Shown here: in pieces, positions 44,001 to 56,000 of the stretch
How positions within the stretch are numbered: position 1 is the stretch's first letter
Layout: each line of letters begins with the position of its first letter
Position numbers and translations under genes: made by a program
The notes under the pieces: generated by a model
What the model was told of the DNA's origin: nothing
Seen by the model: only the letters and a program-made list of their open reading frames with translations
Databases searched by the model: none
From: Actinostola sp. cb2023
Lineage: Eukaryota > Cnidaria > Anthozoa > Actiniaria > Actinostolidae
Length of the DNA: 64,000 bases
Direction: 5' to 3'
NCBI GenBank assembly: GCA_033675265.1
Contig: JAUJYZ010000767.1
Coordinates: 124,001-188,000, forward strand

Positions 44001-47000
44001 GTATGACACTGAATGGGTTAGTTTAATGGTCTGTAGGTCTTATACCGTGGTTACTGTATATTGTAAGTATGACACTGAATGGGTTAGTTTTATGGTCTGT
44101 AGGTCTTATACCGTGGTTACTGTATATTGTAAGTATGACACTGAATGGGTTAGTTTTATGGTCTGTAGGTCTTATACCGTGGTTACTGTATATTGTAAGT
44201 ATGACACTGAATGGGTTAGTTTTATGGTCTGTAGTTCTTATATCGTGGTTACTGTATATTGTAAGTATGACACTGAATGGGTTAGTTTATGGTCTGTAGG
44301 TCTTATACCGTGGTTACTGTATATTTAGATCCACCAGACATCACCACCTCACCTGATAACACTACAGTCACACAAGGTGATGTCATCATACTAAGATGTC
44401 AGGCATCAGGTAATCCACAGCCTACCAGTTCCTGGTCAAGAGCGAATAATGCGGTACCTATAAAACCTGGACATACGATATCTGATAGTACATTAACAAT
44501 CCCTAATGCAAACAAGTCTGATACTGGCAAGTACATCTGTACAGCAAAGAATGTTTATGGTGAACAATCGTATACAAAAACAGCACATGCTTATGTGACA
44601 GTCAAATGTAAGCATTTTTCAGTTTGCAATTTCTAGCATTTTCAGTTTAGTCTGATATTTTCAATACACTCATTTGCAGAGAGGTTGTAGTTTACATTTA
44701 TACAAATATCTAATGAGATACAAAGTGCGAAACATCGCTTATTTTCTTCTAATATATCTGAAACATCAATTTTAGATTAGCATCGCATCCAGCAAGGACA
44801 ACACAATAATTTTCATCACTATTTTGTGCTTAAACAGTTCAGTGTATTTTAGCATGTTTAACAATTTGCATATCATTAGATATTTGTATATTTGTATAAG
44901 TGTATACTACAACGTTTCTGCAATCGAGTGTATATATATTCATATATTTTTAGCTTTTGTATATTGTGCTTATGTCACAGCAGGTCCACATCAGCCTCGA
45001 GGCTGCGTTTTCCTAACCTGCTCTTCAAATTTAAGATTGATTGATTGATTGTTTGAACATCCCTGATGCATGATTGAATACAATGATGGATATGACATAA
45101 AACGTGCCCTTTAATTCAAAGTTTATATTTTCAATTATTGTTGGGCTGTTTATAGTTTAGATACTGTATGTATATGTACATGATTCATACGTTCTGTTAA
45201 TGAGCTCCTAAAAGTCCTGTCGAGCCTTGTTCCAGTGGAATTTTGAAATTTTAATTTTAATTTTACTTAAAAGCATTTTAAAATACACGTTTGCCGTGTC
45301 TTTGTTCTCTGTTAAAAACACGCGGGAATTAAAGTCAAAGTATGTATTTATGTCTAAATTTGGCTCGCTGTCTTCTCGAAACATTTTCCTCTCCTGCAAA
45401 AAGTAGCGAGTGTGTTTGCCGAGTTCTGTTCCGGTTAAACCGGTTTTAGAACTATGGTCATACGGCTTTTAGAACTATGGTAATACGGCTCCATATTTTT
45501 CGAGTTATATTGACCTTATACGGTAAAATTACGTAATAGTAGTATAATAAGTTATTTTATAAATGTGGATAATAATAATTATTGCAGATAATTAAAGGTT
45601 TTTTTTTTTAATGAAATCTGACAGCTATGTTAATACACATGCCTTACATCACTATGTTAGATATAACGCGTTCTAAACTAAATTGCGTTTTTCCAAAGTT
45701 GTAAAATTCAGTGTGAGTTCTACATTTCTCACTGAAAATAAAGCTGTTCCTGCAAGAATGCTATAACCGCAATGACAGTTGAAGTGCTTCCGTAATGGCC
45801 CATGAAATTCAACATCAATAATTTGCCTTCCGCACTAAATGAGGAAACTTGTCCCCTCAAAAAAGAGCGTCCGAGTGGATAGCCATTTTCACCAGCTCAT
45901 GAGAAGGTTCCAAAGTTTGGAACCTTTTTCTAAACTCATGAATATGTCGAGTGGATAGCCATTTTCACAAGCTCATGAAAAGGTTCCAAAGTTTGGAACC
46001 TTTTTCTAAACTCATGAATATGTCGAGTAGATAGCCATTTTCACAAGCTCATGAAAAGGTTCCAAAGTTTGGAACCTTTTTCTAAACTCATGAATATGTC
46101 GAGTGGATAGCCATTTTACACAAGCTCATGAAAAGGTTCCAAAGTTTGGAACCTTTTTCTAAACTCATGAATATGTCGAGTAGATAGCCATTTTCACAAG
46201 CTCATTAAAAGGTTCCAAAGTTTGGAACCTTTTTCTAAACTCATGAATATGTCGAGTGGATAGCCATTTTCACAAGCTCAGGAAAAAGTTCCGTATAAAC
46301 TCGTATAGAGCAGTCACATTAAATATAATACAGCAAAAAAATACATCCAAAAATATTTGAAGTTATTTATTATTATTGCGTAAACATGATTATGTAGAGC
46401 AGTCTGTTTTGCCATATAATATACCGGCCGGCATTAAACGGGTAACTTGTTTGAGAAATATCTCTTCACTAACATTGATATAAGTATCACTATAAATATA
46501 ATCTGAGTTGCGAAATATCTAGACAAATTCTCAAGAGTAAATTATTATTAAATTAGTTCATTATTAGTCAACATGAATGAGTAACACAACGCCAGCTGTC
46601 GAGTGTAACAGTCGTCTTTAAAACAGCATTTGTACGCTCTTACGGCATTTCGTTCTCTTTGTTTGCCTCTAGATCTCTATTAGTTTCGTAGGTTTCTCCT
46701 CGATGTGGCTACATCTGTATAAAGACAGATCAAATTAAACTGTTTTTATAGCTCATATAAATATAAAGTGATTTGACAGATCAACGACCGACGGGCATTA
46801 AATGATAATGTATAAACATGGATAGCGTTCGTTACATATCGTTATATTGGAATCATCATGTTTTGAATTATACCTGGATATGTTAGTAACGGTTCTCACT
46901 GGAAGTAGTCCTCAATGCTGTTACCAAAACGGCAAAATATATCAAATTGTACCAGATCTTCATAGCACAAACATGACTCACTGCATGTGTCTTTGTATGC

Positions 47001-50000
47001 CTAAGGATTAAAAGTTACTTGTCGTGATTGGCTGGATTGAATTTGAACCGGATACGGTTTTAGCATAATTAGCTAGTGCCCCGAGTTCACGTCATGTGTC
47101 CAGGTCACTGCTAGTCTCAAGCCAGAGTCGTTTGCCGTTAATTTTGCTCTTCGCCGTTTCTGTTTAGACTTTCAGCAGCATTGAGGACTACAGAACTTCC
47201 AGTGAGTACCGTTTACTAACATATATATCCAGGTGTCGGATTCATTGATGATTCCAATATAACGACATATGTTCAAATAACTTTATACATGCATGTGTAT
47301 ATTCAGTCTCGGATTTCTATGAGCAAAAACAGTTTTATCTATATCTTCATACAGATCAGTTTAGCAATATCGAGGAGAAGCATACGACACTAGTGTTTTT
47401 AAAGAGAGGCAAACAAAGAGAACGAGATGCAGTAAGGACGTACAAATTCTGTTTTAAAAACGACTGAACATTAATTACACTCGACAGCTAGCATAGTTTA
47501 CTAAATAATGAACTAATTTGCTAATAATTGACTCTTATGAATTACTCAGTTTATTTAATTGAAGCTGTTTTATCTTTGCAGTATTGCTGTGCTTTTGATT
47601 TCAGGATGTTTCTCAAACAAGTTACCCGTTTAATGACGGTATATTATATGGCAAAGCAGACTGCTCTGTATAATTATGTTTACGTAATAAAATAACTTCA
47701 AATATTCTTGGATGTATATTTTGCTGTATTATACGGAACCTTTTCATGAGCTTGTGAAAATGGCTATCTGCTCGACATATTCATGAGTTTAGAAAAAGGT
47801 TCCAAACTTTGGAACCTTTTAATGAGCTTGTGAAAATGGATATCTACTCGACAAAATAGTGAGCTTTTTTTCAAAACATGTTTTAGTTGGGAGGGTTTTG
47901 GGGTCTCGGCACTAGCTACACTTTTTCAACATCGTTTTTTGAAACTTTTTTTTAGTACGAACGATTTCCAAACATTACAAGTACGGTTTTCTTTAAATTA
48001 TACTATTCGGTTAAGAATCGATATTTATTTGTATTCATTTTTCTACAAAATCCCTCATAAAAGATGTGAATCTTAACGAGAAAAAACAAATTTCGTACAA
48101 ATCCAATTGTTTACACTGAGAAAACTCCATAATTACGAGCCCTGTCTGTGTTTTGCTCGATTTTATGAGTTTTGGAAAAACGCATTTTAGTTTAGAATGC
48201 GTTATATTGTACATTGCATAGCATTGCATACATATGAATGTGGTTTATCCATCTTTGTAGATCCTCCAACCATTGATCATCATTCTAATATAAACCAGAT
48301 AATCAACGATACTGATTCTCTCAGCCTGACATGTACAGTAGATGGTTATCCAGAACCAACCATCACGTGGACCAAATCACCAGGAACCATTACACCACCC
48401 AATATAGGAAATATGTACACCATCTTGTCAGCCAAGAGATCAGATACAGGGACATACAAGTGTACAGCTAGTAATGGAATACTAAGTGATGCTATGACCA
48501 GTATACAAGTTACTGTACAATGTAAGTTAACAATATAGAAATGTGTACACCATCTTGTCAGACAAGAGGTCAGATACAGGGACATACAAGTGTATACAGA
48601 AAGTAATGGAATACTAAGTGATGTTATGACCAGTATGTACAAGTTACTGTACAATGTAAGTTAACAGTATAGAAATGTGTACACCATCTTGTCAGCCAAG
48701 AGATCAGATACAGGGACATGGACACAGCTAATGGAAAAGCATCACGTTATTGTAAATGTTCCATCACTAAATGAGTTTAGATCAAATTGTAACTGTCGTG
48801 TGTTTTACCCTCTCATAAGGAGCTGCAGGTCATCTATATTTGTACGTGCTTACAATTTTTGCAGGCTTCTTTGAATTCTTTAGTGGAGATTAGCGACCGC
48901 AGGGTGGGATCATCACAGCAGGAATTAATCCCTAGACAAATAGCTGTGTACTATGTATGTCAACACGTAGGTCACGGTCATGGTCGTACGAGACATGAAC
49001 GGTAGTAGCGTGACAAAACTCAATGGCAAAATGATCTCATTTTTAATCTGAGGATCATTCAATAGCTGGCTATTAGGGTAAATGTGTTCGTTTTACCGGG
49101 GTTCACGAGTTATATCGGGGATCTGCTTAGTTCGATCTGTTCCATACATTTTACCGTGTAACTAACAGACAGAGAATGGACAAGCATAAGCAAATTTGAG
49201 GATAAGCTTTTTTGGGAGACGCGGCATCATTGGGCCGTACAGGGTAGTGAACATGAAATATTCCACAGGACGACGGGCGATTCACCTGGTAATCCTGCTG
49301 CCTTCGGGCGAGACACCTGGAAAGCACGAGGGAATGTTTCATATGATCAAAGAAACACTTTTCACAGGTCTACGGGCGATGCACCTAGTAGTCCTGCTGC
49401 TTTCGGGCGAGACACCTGGAAAGCACGAGGAAAAGTCTTACTTGATTTGGGGGTTTACTTAAGTGACGATATAATTATCAAACTTTCCACAAAATTACGG
49501 GCGAAACACCTAGTAATTTCGCTACTTTCGGGCGAGTTTCGCACCTGGAAAGTACGAGAAAACGTTCAATGATTATTACAAACATGAATTGGGGGTATCT
49601 CTGCCGCTCTGCTTCGTCCATTCCAATATTTTGATCAAAATTCTCCATGCTCAAATTGCCATGAGAATTTTGGCAATGCATGAAAAAGAAAAGTCATACT
49701 TACAAGTTGTCATAAATACTAGTACCTTCAAAAATATCGATATTGACCTGTGAGGTCAATTCTGTTCATTTGATGTACAGCATTGGTCATGATATCAAAA
49801 TCCTTTATGACCGATAGTTAACGTTCTTGATGTCTTAGCAAACCTGACACCAATCTAAAGGCAGCGAATAACACTTTCTTCTTTTTGCTATCATATTTTT
49901 TAACTGATTGAAACTGCTGCCATCACGTGAAATCCTAGACCTCAGAATGATTGTATTTCTTCATTAAAAATTGCATTTTCCTTGAACCTTGATGACTTGC

Positions 50001-53000
50001 AACATCAGTACGATCTATTAGTAACTTACCAGACCTTTGAATTCTCAAACACTTGAATAAGAGGAACAGAAACTGCTCCAGCACCGATCATAGCGACGAA
50101 CCGACGATCAGTCCATAATAAAAGCGCGAAAAGTTGTACGAATATAGCGCCAAAAGAAGACTTCTTCCAAATATGGAATAATCCTTAGTACGTGGTACAT
50201 TAGATCTGTACATAGGATGTCATCGTGTGTAACGCCATGAGTCAAGTGGGATTAACCTTTCAAAGCCGCAGCCTATTGTTTATCGCACAGCAGGCTCCGT
50301 ACAAATAAAGTGGGTCTGCAGCTCGTTATGTAAATAAAGTTTATTCATTCATTCATTCATTCTTTCATTCATTCGGAGAACATTATAACAATAACAATTA
50401 TTATTGAAAACATACTATACAGCACGTGTAGTTGTAATTATTTTGTACATTTGGATCAATACAAGCTATTCTTAATACAAATAATGCTGCAGATATTCAT
50501 GTAATTAAGATGATTGTTTCTCACTTGCAATCTGTCAGATTGTCATCAACACTTGTTGTGAATACACCTTCAGTGTTTGCAAATGTCCCGGTATTGCACT
50601 GCTTATTAGTATTCTTTATATAAATAATTATAATGAGGATGGCTGTATATATATGAAGCCATCCTCATTACATTGATCTCCCTCTATATATGTTTTATTT
50701 AAGGGGGTAAGCCTAAAGGCTCACCAAAATGACAAAAATACCAACAACAAAAACAAAACATCAAAACAATAACCAGACATCCAATAAGGGACCAAAACAT
50801 GAAGGACAATTACCTAGGGGAGTATAACGTGACTAAGAAAATATTTTTAATTTGACTTTTTATAGTTGAACGTTAGAAAGAAGTAATGCGTATGCTATGC
50901 TATTTTTTAAAAACCTACTAGCGCGCTGGTGCTAGATCGATCTACGAGAGACAACCAATTTTAATGTCATATAATGCATCCTGGCTGCAATTACAAGGTT
51001 AGAAAGAAGTATTGAAAGGGCATAGAGCCAGAAATGGGAATAACCAGAGCTAAACAGGGTTAGCTCAGAATTTCCCTAACACATTCCAACAACGGTTGAA
51101 TTTCTTCTTGCGAGTGTCAGAAACAAAGCGCGTTTTGAACAGAGGCAAGAAAATTAACAATCTCTGCCGAACAGAAGTGATGATGTCCGGCACAGATTGA
51201 GCAGTATCACGGAAACGATAATTGTTGCGGATTAATCACAATAAAAATTTACACAAATCGCACTTTCGGACCGTTGTTCAAATGTGGGATCTTTTTGAGA
51301 GTATTCGTAGTATCGGTGCGCATGTGTGAGGCGTTAGAACATGTTAGAAGCAACACGATACTGCTATGTTACGTTTGTGTTTTCCTTGCTGTTTATTTCT
51401 GAAATCATCCGAAAATGTATTATTTTGGAAGATCGTTTTTGAAGCTGTCCAATAAACTCGCAGATCATGTTTTATCGGGTCTAAAACCACTTGACTTCGC
51501 CTCATGGTTTTAAAGCCGATAAAACACTCCTGCTCGTTTATTAAACAGTACATCAACAGTTGAACATCAAATCGTTATTATCAGAACAACCATAATTCAC
51601 AATCAGTGCATTCGATAGGGATTCATTGTGTTATTTATTTTCTTCATAGACAAACCAAAGATTGACACTGCTTCTTCATCTAATAACATCGAGTCATGGA
51701 ATGGACACACAATAACTCTAAGGTGTAAATGGTCTAGTGCACTCCCTAATCCAGAATTTACCTGGTACAAACCCAATGGTGACCGTATGACTTCTAATGT
51801 ACACAGTATTACTAGTGGTAGTGAGGTGATGGTAGTGACAGGACAAGACAGTAGTGACTATGGACTTTATAGATGCATAGCAACCAATGTTGTTGGTAGT
51901 GACCAGAACAACATCACTGTGGCTCAGTTGTGTAAGTTATATGAATGAACATTTACTCTTGACGTAAGGTGTGCAGCAGTATGAATATTCTGCTAGGAAC
52001 AAGAAAAGTAGTATATTTAATATGCATGCAAGGAATTATAGATAAGGATTGTTCACGGCGGGCGCAAATGACCCTAAAATCGGAACGGTGAAACGTCGTA
52101 TTTTTCTCAAAACATTCATATTTTCAAAATTATTCCATGAAATGAAATAAAAATTTCAGAGTTTCTTTATTGATGGTAGTGTGGTATTTCAAACTACTCG
52201 ATGGCAAAATCTGACGCAATGATGACGTCATAATAAAAAGTTACAATTGCTGTGAAAATTTAGTTTAAACACAATGATAAAATAAAGTGTATATTTTGAA
52301 AGAGAATAACATATTGTGCTCTTCAGTGAAATTTGCATAATGTTCCGATAATTAGAACCCGAGTTATAAAGGATTTAGTTTTTTGATGACGTCATTATTT
52401 ATGACGTCGTCAGCTAAAGAAAAAAGCAGTTTGAAGGGACAGAAATCAGTAAAATGACTTTATCGATATTTATTATTGTTATAGAGGTATCTTAGTCTAC
52501 ACAATGCAGGATTTTGATGTTTATTAACTCTATTAGAGATATTTTAAAATATGTGTGACGTCATAATGACGTGTCGCTTTTTTATTAGTTTTTAAAATAT
52601 TATTTGAACTACTTACACTCAAAAAATCAAAATTCTAAAATCAACAAGTTTTCCGCATATCATAGTTCTTCCAATACTCTAAGTATGGCGCTAAAATGTT
52701 TTCAAACAAAAAAGTTTTACCAAGAGGTTTATTTTACCGATGGTTTTGTATGAATTATTTCCCGCCAAATTTTCCCGGGAAAAAATATCGAGTTAAAAAT
52801 ATTCATAACTCTGGTTGTCTTCGTCCAATTTCAAAACGGTTTTCGATTTTAGGTTAGTTATCACGAGAAGAACAAAGTAATGTCAATTTTGCGATTTTCC
52901 AAAAATTTCAAATGACCGATTTTAGGACCATTTACGCCCGCCGTGGTTAGTTTGTTTAATATGTTAATAAAGATAATGCGAGACATGAATGTAATATTAT

Positions 53001-56000
53001 TGAAGCCTTCTCTTGGATAGTATTACATGTTTGTGGAAATTCTGAATCTTCAGATTTATTGTTGCTTTTTAAAAACTTGACAGTGTTTATTAATGTGTCT
53101 AACCTGCTTTTCACATTTTTTTAGTCCCTCCAGGACCTCCCAACATTACTGTTACAGATGTTGAAGCATCATCGGTAATTGTAAGGTGGACAAGACCAGT
53201 GTACGATGGTGGTAGTCCAATCATTGACTACAAATTACTGATTAATTCAAAGACTCTTCATATCAGTGCACCAAACACTAATATGGGTATCACTGGTCTG
53301 ACAAAGAATACAGAGTATGAAGTCCGATTATACGCCAGGAATGTTGCAGGATATGGGAATGTATCAAGCAAGGTTTTCACAACTAAAAAACAAGGTATGT
53401 TATACAGTGTATGATATGATTAATAATGAAATTAACACATTTGTATTTTTAGCAAATGAATCTGTTTATCAGGTCCACCATCTTTACCTGATCTTGAGGT
53501 TCATATCCATCAGACATCAGTAACGTTGACCTGGTCAAAACCTGACGAAAATGGAGGTGAAATATCAAAATACACAATCCACAAGAAAGTCATTGGAATA
53601 AAAATGGAGAAAGCCTACAAGATGATAGTAAAGCAAAGACTGTGAATATACCTGTTGAAACTACTACTACACCCACTACTACAACTCTTGGTAAGAATAA
53701 ACAATTGTTCAATTATACAAGAACTTCTTTGGTCAATGTCTGTAATTTATAGTACGAAACAACAAATCAATATAGTTGAAATCTAAACGAGTGGCAATGG
53801 AAGACTGGGTTCCATAATCCATAGATGCTTTGCGATCACGATTCGAATCCAGTCTTCCACACGTTTAGGTAAAGACAAATATACCTGCATCTGATAACGT
53901 TGCATTTGGTGGTTTTCGTGTTTTGTTACCTAGGTTACACAGACTGTCCTTTATGCACATCAGCTGACCAGCAAAAGGGATATAGTAAGTACAAACACTT
54001 GAAATATTAAACTCAATCAAAATGTTTCTGTACATAGGCTTCATGCATTAGTTTAATGTAATAACTTGAAATATTGTATTGATTTGAGCACTGCACATCA
54101 TTGACATATTCATTTATTCATTTCTTAATTAAAATGATCCTTCAACTACTGTTTTTGTGGGTGGCAAATGCAATTAAATCCATACATATTGAAAGAGGGA
54201 TATGTGAAAAGAAGAAAAATAGAATGGAGAAGTGAAAATAAATAAATGGATCTTTGAAATTAAAAATTTAAAAAATTAAAAAGTAAGAAATAAAACTAAT
54301 AAAAAGTAAGAAATAAAAAATATTAAATAAAAGTAAAAGTGGACGTGGATTTTTTGGGGGTGGCAAATGCAATTCAACCCATACATATGGAAAAATGAAG
54401 AGAGCAGTGGTTGTATGCGAGGGTAAAAAACATGACAGTTTTTATGGGCGGTTTTTATGGGTGGCAAATGCGATTCAATTCATACATATTGAAAGAAGGG
54501 GAAGAGGAAAGTAAACGTAAAAAAATAAATTAAAATAAATTAAAGAAAGAGAAAAAAATATAAAGAAATTTAAAGAAATAAAAAATTAAAATTTTGATTT
54601 AATTAAAAAATATTAAAATAATAATAATAGAAAATAATAATAATAAAAAAAATAAAAATATATAAAAAATAAAAAAATCATAAAAAAAAAAATAAAAATA
54701 AATAAATAAAGTGGCTGTATGTGAGGATTAAAAAATAAAAAATTGAAAAATAAAAAATTGAAAGTAAAAATAGAAATAAATAAATAAATGGATAAATAAA
54801 TAAATAGATAAATAAATGGATAAAGGGTTCAGAAATTCAAAGAAAAAGATAGGGAAAAAGGTGAGTGAAGAAAGAAAATGAAAAAATGAAAATAGAGTGA
54901 AAATATAAATATTTGGTATACGAAACAAAATGGTTGTTGAGGGGAGAGGAGGGGACGGCGGCGAAGCAGGGAGGGGAGGGAGGGAAGGTGGTTTTCGTCA
55001 AGGTAAAACGAACGACCATGGAGGAGGGATAGAACGTATAGAGTGAAGGAATAGACAACAAGCAAAATTAAATAATAAATAACAGACACAAACCGAACGC
55101 AATTGATGACGCTAGCAACGTTGCGAGCACGCGTGAAAGCACAAACGACGGCTACCGAGGGAAGGAACGGGAAGATCGTAGCAGGAAATATAACACCGTG
55201 GAGGGAGATGGGACTCAGTAGTACCACGTTCCACCAAGATTTAATCAACGGGAGCTTGAAATCTTGGTGGAGATATAGATCAATGTATTTCATACTTCTA
55301 AGCCAGCTACGAAGTCAAGCCCAATACACACGAGGTACCGGTGGGAGCCGTGTTTGTCGCTAGCGTGGCGTAAGGACTAGTACGTGAGCACAAATAGAGG
55401 TGATAACAAAGTGGCGGTGTATAGCAATCTCGTGAGTGGATGGTAGGACTTACTTGGTACTTGGTTTGGGCAAAGGGCCTATAACCTGAGGGCAAATAGT
55501 TGTGTTGCTGGCGATACATGTCGGCGTTCAAATGTAATGCGATATACAATGGGAGGGGTCGATGGAATGCGAGGAATGGACACTGGGATGGTAACATGAG
55601 AGAAACTGCTGGAGTTGGACGAAACCGGATCGAGATAATGATAGGCCTGATTCGGTTTGTCAAAGCGTACGTTTTGTATGGAAGGATAGTGTATATGTTT
55701 ATGTGTGCATAGAGAGGAATGGCTGTGTGTGTTGTATTGCATTGAGGCATGTGTAAGGGGGTTTGGGAGGGGGTTTGTTTGAGTGCATGGGTGGTGTAGT
55801 GCTGGTAGGGAAGGGAGTATGTAGGGTGTGTGTAGGGGGCGTGGGTTGGCAGCGTAGGGGAGTTGACGGGAGGGATCATGGGCGTATGGGGGGCTGGGAT
55901 GGTAGGGATAGCTGCGCTTCACAGAGTCGTGGTAAAGAGATTGGAGGGGGGAGGGTGTGGTTTAAGCGCATGTTTTGTAAGTAAGTTTGATCGCTTTTTA

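Larger units (their letters stand above)
42783..44328. repeat. Intron 2: 66-bp tandem array carrying splice-donor copies
   Basis: Beginning at the true donor, GTAAGTATGA recurs at 42783, 42850, 42916, 42982, 43348, 43414, 43480, 43546, 43931, 43997, 44063, 44129, 44195 and 44261. Spacing is 66 bp except for the first step (67) and two places where MITEs are inserted. Each unit contains GTTACTGTATATT before the donor, copying the end of exon 2 (GTTATCGTATATT). The array ends exactly at the acceptor of exon 3 (TATTTAG). Since 66 is a multiple of three, long frames run through it as 22-residue repeats (VTVYCKYDTEW..). Confidence 0.95.

Noticed and set aside
42705..44328. Long + strand frames of 22-residue repeats (YCKYDTEWVSFMVCRSYT) as an independent repeat protein
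   Set aside because: They are the intronic 66-bp array read through; exon boundaries on either side fit perfectly without them. Kept only as a possible splice-variant finding.
42783..44328. CRISPR-like array
   Set aside because: The repeats are directly adjacent with no unique spacers, and the genome is animal.
54829..55922. Two or three minus-strand frames of 150-190 residues rich in Pro, His, Ser and Tyr
   Set aside because: Composition follows the GA/G-rich strand; no domain, no splice logic, and they lie inside an intron of receptor B.
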